Both the position numbers and the translations under genes were made by a program. This document shows, piece by piece, positions 38,501 to 49,038 of a stretch of 64,000 bases of DNA. The number at the start of each line of letters is the position of its first letter. Within the stretch, counting starts at the first letter, position 1. Source of the DNA: Penelope pileata. Taxonomy: Eukaryota > Chordata > Aves > Galliformes > Cracidae. The notes under the pieces were generated by a model. The model was not told where the DNA came from and searched no databases. It worked only from the letters and a program-made list of their open reading frames with translations. The stretch spans positions 3,892,432 through 3,956,431 of the forward strand of contig WBMW01005542.1 in NCBI GenBank assembly GCA_013396635.1, in the 5' to 3' direction.

Positions 38501-41500
38501 GATGTAATCCTTCTATTGAGCTCTCACAAAGACTTTTCTGGGAACTGTTTAGAGGCAAAAGATTTATCAGATATGCCACAGGACATAAAAACAAAGCAAA
38601 CAGTTCTTTCTGTGTGAGAAACAAGTTTGTACATGGATGAAACAATAACAATATTGTCATTATTGCCACCTGGGCTTCACAGAGAGCACTCTGCCATCAG
38701 AAGTCGCGGCTTTACAAGTAAGACAGATATGCTAAGAACACAAGGAAAGGAAGATAGCAAAGGAAGCCCTGAACTCAGGAGGTAGGATAACATTTCAGCT
38801 TTTTCATGCAAGCAATTATTTGACTGAAAAGCTCAGAACTTACCTGCTGTAGCTTTCGGAAAAATTCTATGAAGACATCACTGTTGGTAATATTTGTATC
38901 CAAAGTAACTGAAAAATACGAGTTAAAGGGGAAAAGAGGAAACCAAACTTAGCCAAAAGAGGATAAACAGGGCCAGTGTCTGAAAAACGAGATGTGAATG
39001 ATATGGCTGCTGGTTAACCATCAGTGCTACACTACTCATCCTTTGGTTTCTGCACAGCTATCTTCACTAGCCTGCTGTCAAATCACTGGGAAGCAACGAA
39101 CAGTGCAAGATACATAAATGCAGCGAGTGCTGTTCTCCCAAAGAAAGACCACAGTAAGGCTTTTGGCCACAATTCCATAGTCACTCATGGTCAGTAACTC
39201 CAAAAGCAACTGTTTAATACTCAAGGTGGGGGGGGGGAATGAAATCACTTCTTCACTTACTGAGGTCTTAAAGATTTATCTTGAGTTTGTTTTGTAAGTC
39301 TTGGCACAAACTATTTGATGCCAGGGGCTACAAAACCACTCTAAACTCACCCCCCACGACCACACACTTTTCTTTGGTGGGGGGCTGTGGGAGTGGTTAG
39401 TCAAAATGATTATTTATGTCTTGGCTTCTGTTAAACTCATGAGATAGTTTCCAGGGATCCTGCAGGCCTGGTTTATAACTCAACGCACTACACCTGAGAT
39501 TTGATTTTTATCTACAAACTCTTATCTTGTTATAATTCTCACAACTCTGTCTGGAAGCTCTTGAAGGGAAGAGGTTTACTCAGAGCCCAGTTCCACACGA
39601 CACTTATACCAGGCCAAGTGCTTGTTTTTTCTTCCTTGCTTCCCCCTTTTTCCTGCCAGCCATGAGTTATCACACCTGACCCCATGCCAGCCCTGCATGT
39701 TGCAAAGCAGCAGCTCATGTCGCTAACCCAAAAGAACAGAGTCAGACCATGGGCTGCCACCAGGAGGACAAGTTGGCTTAAGCTAAGCGTAAAATTGCAC
39801 CCTTATATTTTGGGAAGGCTGCATAAAGGCAGACAGGTCAGAAATAAGAGAAGTATGACACACTGCTGTTCTGGAGCCAGTGAATCACTGGACAGGACAA
39901 GGCTGCAACATTCAGTCCCAGCCTTTTAGGCATGTCCCTGCTCATTATAGAGTGAGAGGTAAAGCACCTGACAGCCCCAACCATGGACATGTCCTCAAAG
40001 GTTTAATCCCTGTGTGTGAAGGCCGATCAGGCTGTTACAGCCAGGCTCACCATTCTGTAGGTACTGCTCCAGCTGAGCCCGTCTCTCATCTGCCATTGAC
40101 TTGGTCATTGCCAGGTAAAACTTCGGAGGGAAAGCAGGTACAGCACTCCCGAAAAGCCGCCTCAGCTGCAAAACAGCCAAAAGAAAGCTCTGCATCAGTG
40201 AAAAAACTTTCTTAGTTTCCGTGAAGCTTTCAATGCCCTTTTGTTTTGACATCAAGACATCTTGAGCTAGTGCAGGTATTTGCTTGTCACCTCCCTGGTG
40301 GCCTTCAGGGCCCACAACAAGGGCAAAGTGATGGCCTTTGCCTGGGCAAACACCAGAAGGCAAGCCCAAGGCAGCCTCTTGTGATGGGTTCTCATGTTTG
40401 GTCTTACCACTTTGGAGTTCCTGCTTTAAGTTGGGAAAGAAGCATGTTATTAACCTTACCAGCTGGGTCTAGAACACCTCATGGACAAAGACAAGAGGGT
40501 TATAGATGTCTTCTCTTCCCAGCAAGTCCATACAGAATTTCTTTAATCTACGACAGAACTTCAGATCAAAAAAAAAAACAAAAAAAAAAAAAACACCAAA
40601 ATATTTCAGGAATATAAGCTATTTGAAAGCTTGATTCTTCAGCTATATTAGCTGGCTAGCAAGAGCATAATCTCTCTGTACAAACGCTACCTCAGTTATA
40701 AACCTGAAAGGACTACAAAATCTCAATTACAGGACCTTCCTGTAACATAAGACAGTTTTAACAGAGATTTGGGTAGTAGCTGGTCAGTTGAAAGCATAAG
40801 GTCTCTGCTAGGAGATTTCCCAATCTGTGTTTTTAAGGGGGCTAGCAAGTTTGCAATCAGGCACGCTTCTGTTTGTTCGCTGTATTTTTCAAGCTAAATC
40901 ACGCTGAACTCTCCCGGATGTTGGATTTTGCTCTGACAATACTGTAGGGATTAGACTATTCCAAGCTTTTAATACTTCGCTCAGGCAAACTATCTCAAGA
41001 CAAGGACGAGCTGTACTTACTTTCCCAATGTACACATGATGAAACACAACAAAACGCAGTGAGCTCACCTGGAAACCTTCCTTCACCTAAATCAAAACCA
41101 TCTGGCACCTGATCAGTAAGCTGACACTCCTACCGTACATGGAGACATTACTACTAATTAAATTTTCAGCACCAGCATTCAACTCAGCAGTCAGCATCAC
41201 TAAATCCTGCAAGATGACTTTCCTCCTCTGGGCCCAGCTGCCCAAGACTTTTGCATGACTCCAGCAGCTGAAGCTTGGAGACAGAGAAAACGTGCACTCC
41301 TGCCAGACTGGGCGATAGCTTTTCCTGCTTGTCAGGTAGGAGCAGGAGTCAGGCATACCCTCACAGCTCCACTTTCCCCATGTAGGCAACACACTGCTGT
41401 TTCTGAGTTCTTGATCATTAGATACATGTGAATTGCTCTGAGATACGCAGCATAGAAGAGTCAGGCAATGCTGCGTGCCTTGGTTTTATGTAGCTAACAG

Positions 41501-43655
41501 TAACAGCGAGTACACAGAGCTTTTTATCTTCAAAGTCCTCCACATATGTGATCTTCCCTCAGGACTGAAAAATCTTATCTCTGCTCTACAGGCAGAGAAA
41601 GGGAGGAGATACAGCAAAAAACTTGCCAGAAGTCAGAGAGCTGGAGCCCCAGGCAGGAGGAAGCCCTCTGCTCCCGCTGCGCTCAGGCCGTGCCCCACCT
41701 GCAAGGCCGCGCCGCCATCAGCCCTCTGCACCAGGGTGGGGCTCCGGCCCACAGCACAAATCGTTCATCTCAGCACCATCTGCTGCTTGGCAGACTTCTC
41801 AAAAGGCAGTTGTGTGTCCTCAGGACTTGGGCTACAGCTGTGAGAAGCTTCTCCCCACCGCTTAGACTTTTTTGCATCTCAAAGAACTAAAGAAAAATGC
41901 CTATAAAGTCTGTATTTGTATACAACATTGAGAAGCCACCAGGCTATTGGCCACCGGCATGATATCTCATTCCAGCAGAAGGAAGCAAACCAAGTACTCA
42001 AGTTTTCACAAACCCAACAGCCCAGGCTGCATTTCACATGCAAGTCAGCACCAACACCACAGCCGGTGGTGCCTGCACCGCTGCCCTGCCAGGCCAGCAC
42101 CACCACAGCAGCCAGCTCCTCCCACCCCAAATCTGCTTCAGACCATTTTTCTCGAGGCTCTGAATTCGTTTCTCTAACTTGGTGTTGAGCGGCACCTCAG
42201 CCACTGAAAAAGAAACAGCACCAACCATAGCATGTGTCTTTGCTGCCCATTTTGGTCGTGTCAGCACCACCCAGCAGCAGTCCTTCCTCGCAGCCCAGCA
42301 CCAAGGCTGGCACAGCTCCACTGCCAGCTCCCACCACAGAGCAATAGCACAAGGCAGGAGAGCCCATGGGAGGCTGGATCCCAGAAAGAAGTTTGATTTT
42401 TGCTCCAACTCTGTAATGTTCTTCCTCCAAGACTTCCACCTAAAAGAGCAAGAGCCACAGACAGAGCATATTCCATAAATAGGGCAACTTTAAGAGCTGA
42501 CCCTCCCCCCCAAAAAGGGAAGTAAAGACACATGCTATAGTTGGCACTGTTTATTTTTCACCTTTCTGCAATGAACATTCCTCTCCTCAGCAGGAAGCAT
42601 CATCGGTTTTAGAGCATAGTTGGCCAGAACTAACCACCTCCCACTTAGTCCAATGGGCTACCTAACGGATACGGCATTTGTCCTGGCAAACGGAGCCTGG
42701 CTCTCCTGCTGTCCTTCCCACTGCTAATATCTAGTACCTAAGCATTCAGACAGAGGAATGAAACCTGCTTTTCCTCACAATGGAATGCATAGAGCACTCC
42801 TAAAACAAGAGGCCTGAGTCACCCCCGCACCACTTACACCAATGCAAAGCCCCAGCTCTCACAGGAGAGGCAAGGGAGCCAATCCTCAGACAAAACTGAG
42901 GCTTTCTGGCAACTCACATCAGACTGCAAGGTGCTGCTGTCCTCAGCATCGCCGTCTGCTTAGCCTAAGCCAGCTCTCCTAAGCAAGATCTCTTTTGGAA
43001 TATCATTCCTGCTCATTCATGCCTCCCTAAATGCCATTTGCCTCGGGAACTGAGCTTAGGGCTGGGAGCCCCTTTTGGCAGTAAGGTGCGTGGGGTAAGG
43101 GAGCGTGGCCCAGGCCGTGCGCACCTGCACCTCTTCGTTCAGCAGCACGTGCTCAGCTATGCTGTGTGCTCATGCTTTGAGCAGCTGCTCCCTTCAAGCA
43201 GTCCTTGTGTAAAGGAAAACTACGCTCAGAGAGCAAGGAGGGGAAGGGAGAGGCGGTGCTGAGAGCACTAATGAAGGACAGGACGCAGTAAGTCTTACAG
43301 AAAAGGCAAGCAAGGAGCCTGCTCCCAGGGTCCCATTGCCGCAGCTGGGCAGCAAGGGGCTGGGAGAAGACCACCCACTCCCCGCGCTGCCTGCAGAAGC
43401 ACACACCAGGCAGGGCCAAGCCCTTTCAGGGTGCCCCGGGCCTCACCTGCCCGTCCCAGCGGTGCAGCTGGCTGTAGCGAGCCTTGCCGAGCAGGAAGCC
43501 CTCCAGGCACAACGAGTACAGCTGCAAGCACAGCGCCGTCAGAGCCGCCCCGGCCCGCTGTCCCCCCCAGCCCCCTGCCCCGGGCCCACCACGTAGCGGC
43601 CCCCGCGCCTCTCCCGCAGCTCCTCGGCGGCGGTGATGCTGAAGTGCAGCCTCAT
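17414..43655 (-). CDS. SNX31: SNX31, sorting nexin 31 (14 coding exons, complete)
   Basis: Fourteen exons join in phase into 435 codons plus TGA; the human protein is about 440. The N-terminal PX domain (residues 1 to about 108) includes the RYSQLHRW segment and the AFPPKFYLAM loop, which in this family bind phosphoinositides such as PtdIns3P on endosomes. Residues about 110-385 form the FERM-like module shared with SNX17 and SNX27, which binds NPxY-type sorting signals in membrane cargo. Recognisable parts are RELIKYFSLFF (F1), FELPYVSL, DPCVCDYPEAG and the SWQVAFL strand with Trp321, at the position of a cargo-binding Trp in SNX17. The C-terminus ends CVFEKIREEDL, like the mammalian protein. 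Known roles are endosomal recycling or sorting of integrin and uroplakin cargo; activity in this species is inferred. Confidence 0.95.
20103..20162 (-). CDS. SNX31: SNX31 exon 13
   Basis: Codons 385-404 (ETEMPESMKNSKKSSIQQKQ), a polar linker after the FERM-like module. The acceptor is CTATTTAG and the donor CAG|GTTAGT. Confidence 0.9.
21159..21236 (-). CDS. SNX31: SNX31 exon 12
   Basis: Codons 359-384 (AFLLSTCLKKMIAEQMM to GGPEM), the C-terminal helix of the F3 lobe. The acceptor is CTCTTCAG and the donor ATG|GTGAGC. Confidence 0.94.
22229..22324 (-). CDS. SNX31: SNX31 exon 11
   Basis: Codons 327-358 (an acidic GATEDGEDDT stretch, then LEFSFEYNDSGTWEWITLY and TKQ). The acceptor is TTTTTTCAG and the donor CAG|GTTCGT, a weaker donor than its neighbours. 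Confidence 0.94.
22802..23005 (-). CDS. SNX31: SNX31 exon 10
   Basis: Codons 259-326 (FLEKIREVQFYGYVRLDPC to RSWQVAFL), the largest SNX31 exon and the start of the PTB-like F3 lobe that recognises NPxY motifs. The acceptor is GGTGCAG and the donor CTT|GTAAGT. Trp321 is present. Confidence 0.96.
23657..23749 (-). CDS. SNX31: SNX31 exon 9
   Basis: Codons 228-258 (AVQEVKKNWIKPAEGQM to RTNKAK). The acceptor is TTTTAAG and the donor AAAG|GTAAAA. A charged, Lys- and Gln-rich helical stretch of F2. Confidence 0.93.
24252..24321 (-). CDS. SNX31: SNX31 exon 8
   Basis: Completes Trp204 and encodes codons 205-227 (YMDPSLDTLLMDCRA to LLYMQ). The acceptor is AAAAAG and the donor CAG|GTAAAA. Part of the F2 lobe. 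Confidence 0.94.
25445..25532 (-). CDS. SNX31: SNX31 exon 7
   Basis: Completes Val175 and encodes codons 176-203 and two bases of Trp204 (VKKVAEFELPYVSL to GIRKW). The acceptor is TTTTCCAG and the donor AGTG|GTGAGC. Confidence 0.95.
27168..27258 (-). CDS. SNX31: SNX31 exon 6
   Basis: A 91-bp exon with acceptor TTTAAAG and donor TCTG|GTAAGG, encoding codons 145-174 plus the first base of Val175. It contains GLSRELIKYFSLFFIQ, matching the GLxRELxxYFxLFxI pattern of SNX31/SNX17. The N gap at 27751-27786 lies outside it, in the upstream intron. Confidence 0.93.
27259..30055 (-). other. SNX31 intron 5 with assembly gap
   Basis: 2.8-kb intron holding the 36-N gap at 27751-27786. The gap is preceded by ten A and followed by four A, so the unresolved stretch is probably a long A homopolymer or an A-rich repeat. 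Nothing else is supported. Confidence 0.8.
30056..30166 (-). CDS. SNX31: SNX31 exon 5
   Basis: Codons 108-144 (ETFKIPTQRAFLDVYL to TADRILQ). The acceptor is CAACAG and the donor CAG|GTAATG. It starts the ubiquitin-like F1 lobe of the FERM-like module. Confidence 0.95.
32096..32146 (+). mobile_element. CR1 LINE 3' tail, very short
   Basis: The plus strand reads cacttggactggaatatcct, then tgaaggtcccttccagctga and actattctg. This matches the CR1 3'-terminal region just before its 8-nt repeat, in forward orientation. Only about 50 bp is recognisable, so it is an old or extremely truncated copy. Confidence 0.7.
33500..33521. repeat. AAAT microsatellite
   Basis: About five uninterrupted copies of the 4-nt unit aaat, in SNX31 intron 4. 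Confidence 0.9.
38844..38908 (-). CDS. SNX31: SNX31 exon 4
   Basis: Completes Val86 and encodes codons 87-107 (TLDTNITNSDVFIEFF, then RKLQQ), the last helix of the PX domain. The acceptor is TTTTTCAG and the donor CAG|GTAAGT. Confidence 0.94.
38909..43446 (-). other. SNX31 introns 2 and 3
   Basis: Intron 3 (38909-40050) has a 10-G run near 39228-39237. Intron 2 (40166-43446) has an interrupted A run near 40565-40592 and a cytosine-rich CAC/CAG stretch at 42040-42130. The long frames in the GC-rich parts (for example 41475-41865) look like composition artefacts. Confidence 0.75.
40051..40165 (-). CDS. SNX31: SNX31 exon 3
   Basis: Codons 48-85 plus the first base of Val86. The acceptor is TTTGCAG and the donor AATG|GTGAGC. 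It encodes the PX proline-rich loop (AFPPK) and the helix containing MADERRAQLEQYL. Confidence 0.95.
43447..43521 (-). CDS. SNX31: SNX31 exon 2
   Basis: Codons 23-47 (LYSLCLEGFLL, then ARYSQLHRWDGQ). The acceptor is CTTGCAG and the donor CAG|GTGAGG. It is PX core, including the basic-aromatic segment of the lipid pocket. Only 68 bp separate it from exon 1. Confidence 0.93.
43590..43655 (-). CDS. SNX31: SNX31 exon 1
   Basis: Codons 1-22 (MRLHFSITAAEEL, then GGRYV). The ATG at 43655 has the context GCC before it. The donor is GTG|GTGGGC, phase 0. The exon starts the PX domain and lies in a CpG-rich block. Confidence 0.92.
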
Positions 43656-43799
43656 GGCCGGGCCGGGCCCCTCCCGGGCTGCGGGAGCCCCGCGGGGCGG
43701 CACAAGGCGGCGCTGCCGGGGAGCGCCGGGCCGGGCCGGGCCTGCCCGTGGGGAGCGGGGCGGAAGGGCCGCAGCACGGGCAGGGGTGAAATTAAAGGG

Positions 43800-46700
43800 C
43801 AATGAGCGAGGCAGGGAAAGCTGCGCCTACACCTGTCGCGGGGCCTGGCAGCCAGCCAAACACGTAGCGGGGTTAAAAGCAAGTTCATCACTGTCCTGGG
43901 ACCTTTGTCTGTCGCTAATTACCAGGAAGTTACTTTTGCCCTGTTTCCTGACTCCTGAATTCACTTCAGCGTGTTCCTGGTGTCACTGCGGTAGCTGAGC
44001 CTGTGTGTGTCAGCCGCTGTGGCCTCACATGTTCACGGCTTCACACAGCTGCTCTCCTGGAGACACCAGGGAGCTATGGATGTGCAAATAACACGGCTGA
44101 AATCTGCTAACTGCTGCCTGCAATGGCCTCACCCAAAGGCTCTTCATAAGGGGAAAGGGTATCTCTTGGAAAGGCTGAGGTTCATTCAGTGACCTAAGGA
44201 GAACCCCTCAGTGGAACGGAGTTTGTGTGTATTTTTCACAAAGTAAAACGAAGTGGGAATTCTAGAAAAAATGGTGAAGAGTAACTAAGATAACATTATG
44301 TCACATGTCTGATAACTTGATTTGTTCTCCTCCTTCATCTCCACAGCCAAACACAACCAGTCTGACGGCTTCAGGAGCGCCACGCAGCCGCCCTCTGACA
44401 GGGCCAGCTTTGCAGCTCCGGCAGCACGGCCCTGCTGTGCCTGGAGGGGGGGGCACCGTGCCCGGGAGCCCCACGCAGCTTTCCTTCCCCTCCTGGGCAA
44501 GACCCCTGCCTGCGACCTCCTTCACAAGACTTCGGAAATCCACATCTCCACTCAGGAGGCAAGGCAGCTGTGTAAAGAATTTGGTGGAACAAATGTAAAG
44601 TATAGGCAGACAGAGGAAAGATCTACGCTCCAGGCCACAGACTGGAGATTTCCACTTTTCCTGTCATTCTAGGCTGGTGGTCTCTTCCCATGTGCATGAA
44701 TCTGGTTCCTCTCTGGGAAACCAGGGGAGGAAAAGCCAAGGCACCTTTGGTGGCAAATCTAACAGTGGCAGTGGACAGGATTAAGCAAGCTTCTGCTTAT
44801 ATGTCTATCAGTGTAATATGTTCAGGGCCTACTTCTGATACTGGAATCTCTGCTTTATATCATCTACTGACTTCAGGTCTAACCTAGACCATCTGCAACC
44901 CAAGGTTCTTGTCAGTGCAATGTGACACAACCAGTTAACCTGCCCAGGGCATCATTTTCCTTTTCTGAGTGCTCAGATATCACATGGAGTACTTTAAAGG
45001 GTGCTCAGAGCTATCAAAAGAGAACGCATCTCTGGGTGGCTATAGCCAGCTGGAAGACAGCTTCATTGGGGATGTTTCTTTAGCAGGTTACATGGGGAGC
45101 AGGAGACTCTTTGGCATAGCTGTACTGCTCTTAGCACATAATGTGCAACAGGCCCAATACATTGGCACAGCTTGTAATTTCCTTCTTTTTTTCTTAGTGA
45201 TTACATTCAATCTTAATTCAACAAGTGAGAAGGCTAAGAAATGTTTGAAATTATTTTATTTTTGGAAAATATTATTTCCTTTGTTCTTGTTGCCCGACTC
45301 CTTCAAAGGGTGCTACAACTGCACGTGTACCTTGTGGTCTTAGTGTAGCCAAAAACAGTTATTTCAAACTTGTATTCAACTGCTGCATGCTAAGGATTTG
45401 TAACCCTGCCAGCTGCATTTTCATTTGGTTACAGCTAACATCCATCATTGTTAACCACATCCTGCAGAAGGTAAGAAGGACTAAAAGCTTTCCTTCACAG
45501 AAGTTGTTTTACCGTATGGACCCACAGCTGCCTGAGTGATGGCATTTACGCTGCTGCTGCGCTGAAGTCTCTGCATGCCTTGTGGAAGAACACTATATGG
45601 GGTTTTTATGCTTTTTTTTTTTTTTGTATGCTCCTTCTCCTGTTAATTGAGAAAAACCTGTGAAGAAGGGAGGCAGTGAGATGCAGTCATGGCTCAGGAG
45701 AGACAGGATCCCAAATGCAAATTGCTCCCAGCAGGAGTAATGTGTAAAAAGGATTTCCCCAGGCTTCAAGTCTTGACATGAAAATAGAGAGCCCCTGATA
45801 TAGGCTGACCCCTTTGCTAGCACCAGAATTGCAGATCCTTTTCAAGTTGGCTTGCTGCCCTTGAGACTAGGTCAAAGACCTGCAGCAGTTCTGAGCCAGA
45901 ATTTGTAGCTTTCCTATGGCTTTTCACTGCAAAGGTGTGATGCGTATCACTTGCCATGATGCTGATGAGGCCGCTGACTAATTGATTTAGTAGGACTTAC
46001 AATGTGGCATTTCTCTCTGTAAGGAAAGGACAAGTTAAGAACGAAAATAGGGAGGGGGCAAGGGAAACTAGCCAGTTGAAGTATCCACTTACACCATAAA
46101 AAGTAATCTGGAAGAATGAAACCTTTTTGAGAGTGCCCTTTGATTTCAGTAGATTCAGGCCAGCGCTGCCCACTGAGTTGGCATTTCTAACCTCAAATTG
46201 CCTCTCAAGGCCCGTGTAGCTCTAACATACCGTTTTGGACACTGGCTCCTTGACCTGCTGAGGATGACTTTTTTTCCTTCCAGTTATTGAAAGCAGAAAC
46301 ATGTCTACTAGAAACATGTCTACTAGATTCAGAATTCAGAAAGCCCTTTTGCCAGGAATCCTCATCCAAAACAGTAAGCCGCTGTCTTTCAGCATCCTGT
46401 TGTCCACAGCAATCATTAATAATGCTCCTCAGAAGGAACTGAAGTAAGCAGAATTGAAGATCTCATTTGTTTATTTATTCAATTTATCCATTTATTCACA
46501 CATAACCAGTGTGAACAGGTAACTGAGTACTGTCCGAACAAGAATTGATTTCCACCACCTTATCCTCTCCTCCCCCAGCACCCAGAGAAGTCCAGATTTC
46601 CTGGACTTCTGTAGACCAGAACACACACAATCCAAATTACCTTTGTACCAAACCTTTGATTTAGTTGCACATAAAGGCACATGCTGCTTGGGAAAGCTGA

Positions 46701-48590
46701 TGGTGAATATGGTACCATTCATTCATTCAAATCACCATTCATCTCGAGAGCAGGCTTTTGGCCACTGCTAAATCTTGAGTGTTTGCTGTGGTTAAAGAAT
46801 GGAAGATGGGGAAGGAGTGAAATACCAGAGGCTTCAGAAAATCAGCTTAGCACTGAGCAGTCGCAGGGCTGTAGAGGATCAGCGTAAGCCTCTGACACAT
46901 GCTATGAGGGAATGTGTGGTAGAACGCAGTGGCTGCCAATTAGGCTGCCTTTAACCCAAGGGAACAAGGCTCTACCTCACTGAGTAAACTGACTTTTCTG
47001 TGTGGTGAATTGTTTAAATTTAACAGTAGTACACTAAAGATACACTGATAGTGAACTATGTTTTGTTAGTGCCTCTATCTCTAAGACAAAAAAGTATATG
47101 AAATAGAAGACATTGATTAAATCTGATACACAGGGAGGAATGTAATCAGGAGTACGGTGAAAACAACCCAAGACACAGGGTTTCGTTTCCTTATGCCTTA
47201 CTCTACTTCCATCACAAATGCTACGTGGTATTTCAGGCTGGTACAGATCTGCTTGACACACCCACCTTGTACAAAGCTGAAAGAACTCTTTTCGTCTTTT
47301 TTCTGTTTCCTCATATCCAAGAGTTTAAATATCTTGTACATTCTTACAAAACACAAAAACACAGTTTAGCGCCTGCAGACTCAGTGAAGTCACATTACCT
47401 CAGTTCTTGTTTCCCCAGATAAGAGGCAGGCTCTTAAGCTTCCTGCTAGGGCCCCAAAACTCCTGCATACTTTGGTCTCTAGGTCCACCTTTAATATCAT
47501 CCAATTCTTCAACATTTTTCTTACAGTGCTAAACATTTTTAGTTTTTAAAACCGTCTCCAAAGCTTTAATGGTTTTATAGTTGGTATTACACAAAATCAA
47601 GGTTGTACATTCAACCTCTTACCCATACACACATCTTGTTTGAACTGCCTCCACTGTGGGATTTACCATCCAATTTCAAAAATTCATAATGGCAGACACA
47701 ATTCAGCAGGACTGGAAACTGTAGGCTAACTCAATCTGCCTCTATCAGAACAGGGCTAAACATAATTGTACAAGCTGTGTTTTTAGTGAAGTGGGAGATA
47801 GATTAATTTATGCCAGACCTCTCTATACTAGGCTTATTTCTCAAATTAACAGGAAAAAAAAATCAAGTCTGAAGATCTCTGTACAAAAATAAAGCCCAAC
47901 TCCTGATAATTGTTTTTTTCAGGGGGAGCGGAGGCACTTCAGAAAGCATACTGTAGGACTTTAAGATCACAATAGGTCCAGGAAATACTGACATCCTCCT
48001 CCATAAAACACAGATTTCAGATAGCCTTCTAGAAACAGCTTGCTAACCTCCCTACCTGTAATTCTGCAGAAATTGTATCCTTTAAGTACACTGTTGCAGA
48101 CAACTCTTGCTCATTCACCTGTATCCATACTACTCTGTCTCCATCTCAGATACAGTGAAGTTATTTTCATGTTCAGGGTTAATTCCAAAGAAAGTGTGGG
48201 TGACCTATACGGAGCCTGATCCTTCCACCAAACCAGTGAGAATGAGCACAGTGTGCAAGTGCCAATTGGGATTGTGTTGGTGTGCTACAGAATTCCAACA
48301 CAAGCCCTTTATAGTAACAATTCCTACCCATCATCTCAAGGTACAGCATTTAAAGGTCTATTTCTAATGAGGCACTGAGAAGAGCCCTGACATCATGCTA
48401 TTAAGGATTTTAAAACCCAGATGTGAACCCAGCTACTGTGTTTGTTTAATGGCCAAGTTTGTATTATCAGTAACAGGTGGCAAGACATAGGCTACTGTTC
48501 TCTAGAAACTGCTAAAACAAAGTTAGAATCCCACTTGATACTGTGAAAGACTACCTTATCCGAAATACAATGCACAAAAAACTCTGACAA
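43800..48590. other. Intergenic region between SNX31 promoter and PABPC1 3' end
   Basis: 4.8 kb with no gene that I can support on either strand. It has a GC-rich patch at 44340-44560 and an exact 15-nt duplication at 46296-46325. Regulatory elements cannot be excluded from single-sequence reading. Confidence 0.7.
46296..46325. repeat. Exact 15-nt tandem duplication
   Basis: The unit gaaacatgtctacta occurs twice head to tail with no mismatch. It is intergenic. Confidence 0.9.
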
Positions 48591-48594
48591 GTAA

Positions 48595-49038
48595 ATCAGT
48601 GTTTAAGGAATTTTTATTAAACGAAGAATTTTATAATCCAAATTATGTTTCTTTGCTCAGCTATCAATTCCCACTGTCAACTAAAACAGTGGTGATATTC
48701 TGAGCTTTTCCACAGTAAAGAATTACAAAATTAAAGAAAGGAATGCTTTAAATTTTTGTACTGTGCTGAAAATTCTTTTCCCCCGGGTTTATAAAACATT
48801 AATTTGTATTTTTTATTTTACTATTTTTTTTTAAATTTTAAATCAATAAGTAATCTAGGACTAGCATTTGTTTTGCTAGCCCCGGCATTGCTCTGTACAT
48901 TAGCTTCAAAGTTTCCTTTCCTTTTTTTATTCATTTTATATTTTGCAATGTTTTTCTCAATATTTAATAGTTTTTCCATGTTTAGATTTTTTTTTTCTTC
49001 GGTGAAGCGAAGTTCTAGATTGTAGTTCCCGGATCTTC
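48595..49038 (-). other. PABPC1: PABPC1 3' UTR exon (exon 15)
   Basis: The acceptor GTTTACAG lies just above 49038. The exon begins GAAGATCCGGG and holds A-rich and AU-rich blocks, then ends at the poly(A) signal at 48613-48618. From memory of the mammalian mRNA, several blocks match, such as GCTTCACCGAAGAAAA near the start and TTTAATAAAAATTCCTTAAA at the end. The lower boundary is approximate. Confidence 0.85.
48613..48618 (-). terminator. PABPC1 poly(A) signal AATAAA
   Basis: Canonical AATAAA on the minus strand, near the end of the 3' UTR exon. Cleavage is expected near 48590-48600. Confidence 0.85.

Larger units (their letters stand above)
30167..38843 (-). other. SNX31 intron 4 (8.7 kb)
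   Basis: The largest SNX31 intron. It contains a short CR1 tail (32096-32146) and an AAAT microsatellite (about 33500-33521). Moderately GC-rich patches at 31000-31260 and 35100-35700 carry several overlapping open frames on both strands that resemble no protein I know. Confidence 0.75.
43330..43790. promoter_or_regulatory. CpG island promoter of SNX31
   Basis: A GC- and CpG-dense block covers SNX31 exons 1-2, intron 1 and the sequence just upstream of the ATG at 43655. I see no TATA box. The start site is probably a short distance above 43660. Confidence 0.7.

Noticed and set aside
41475..42530. Long frames in GC-rich parts of SNX31 intron 2, including a CAC/CAG-rich stretch
   Set aside because: Simple composition (Ala, Pro, His, Gln, Thr) in many phases on both strands suggests low-complexity DNA rather than coding sequence.
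44301..44672. GC-rich open frames upstream of SNX31, possible divergent gene
   Set aside because: About 650 bp from the SNX31 start, open on both strands, with no motif or splice structure that I can support.
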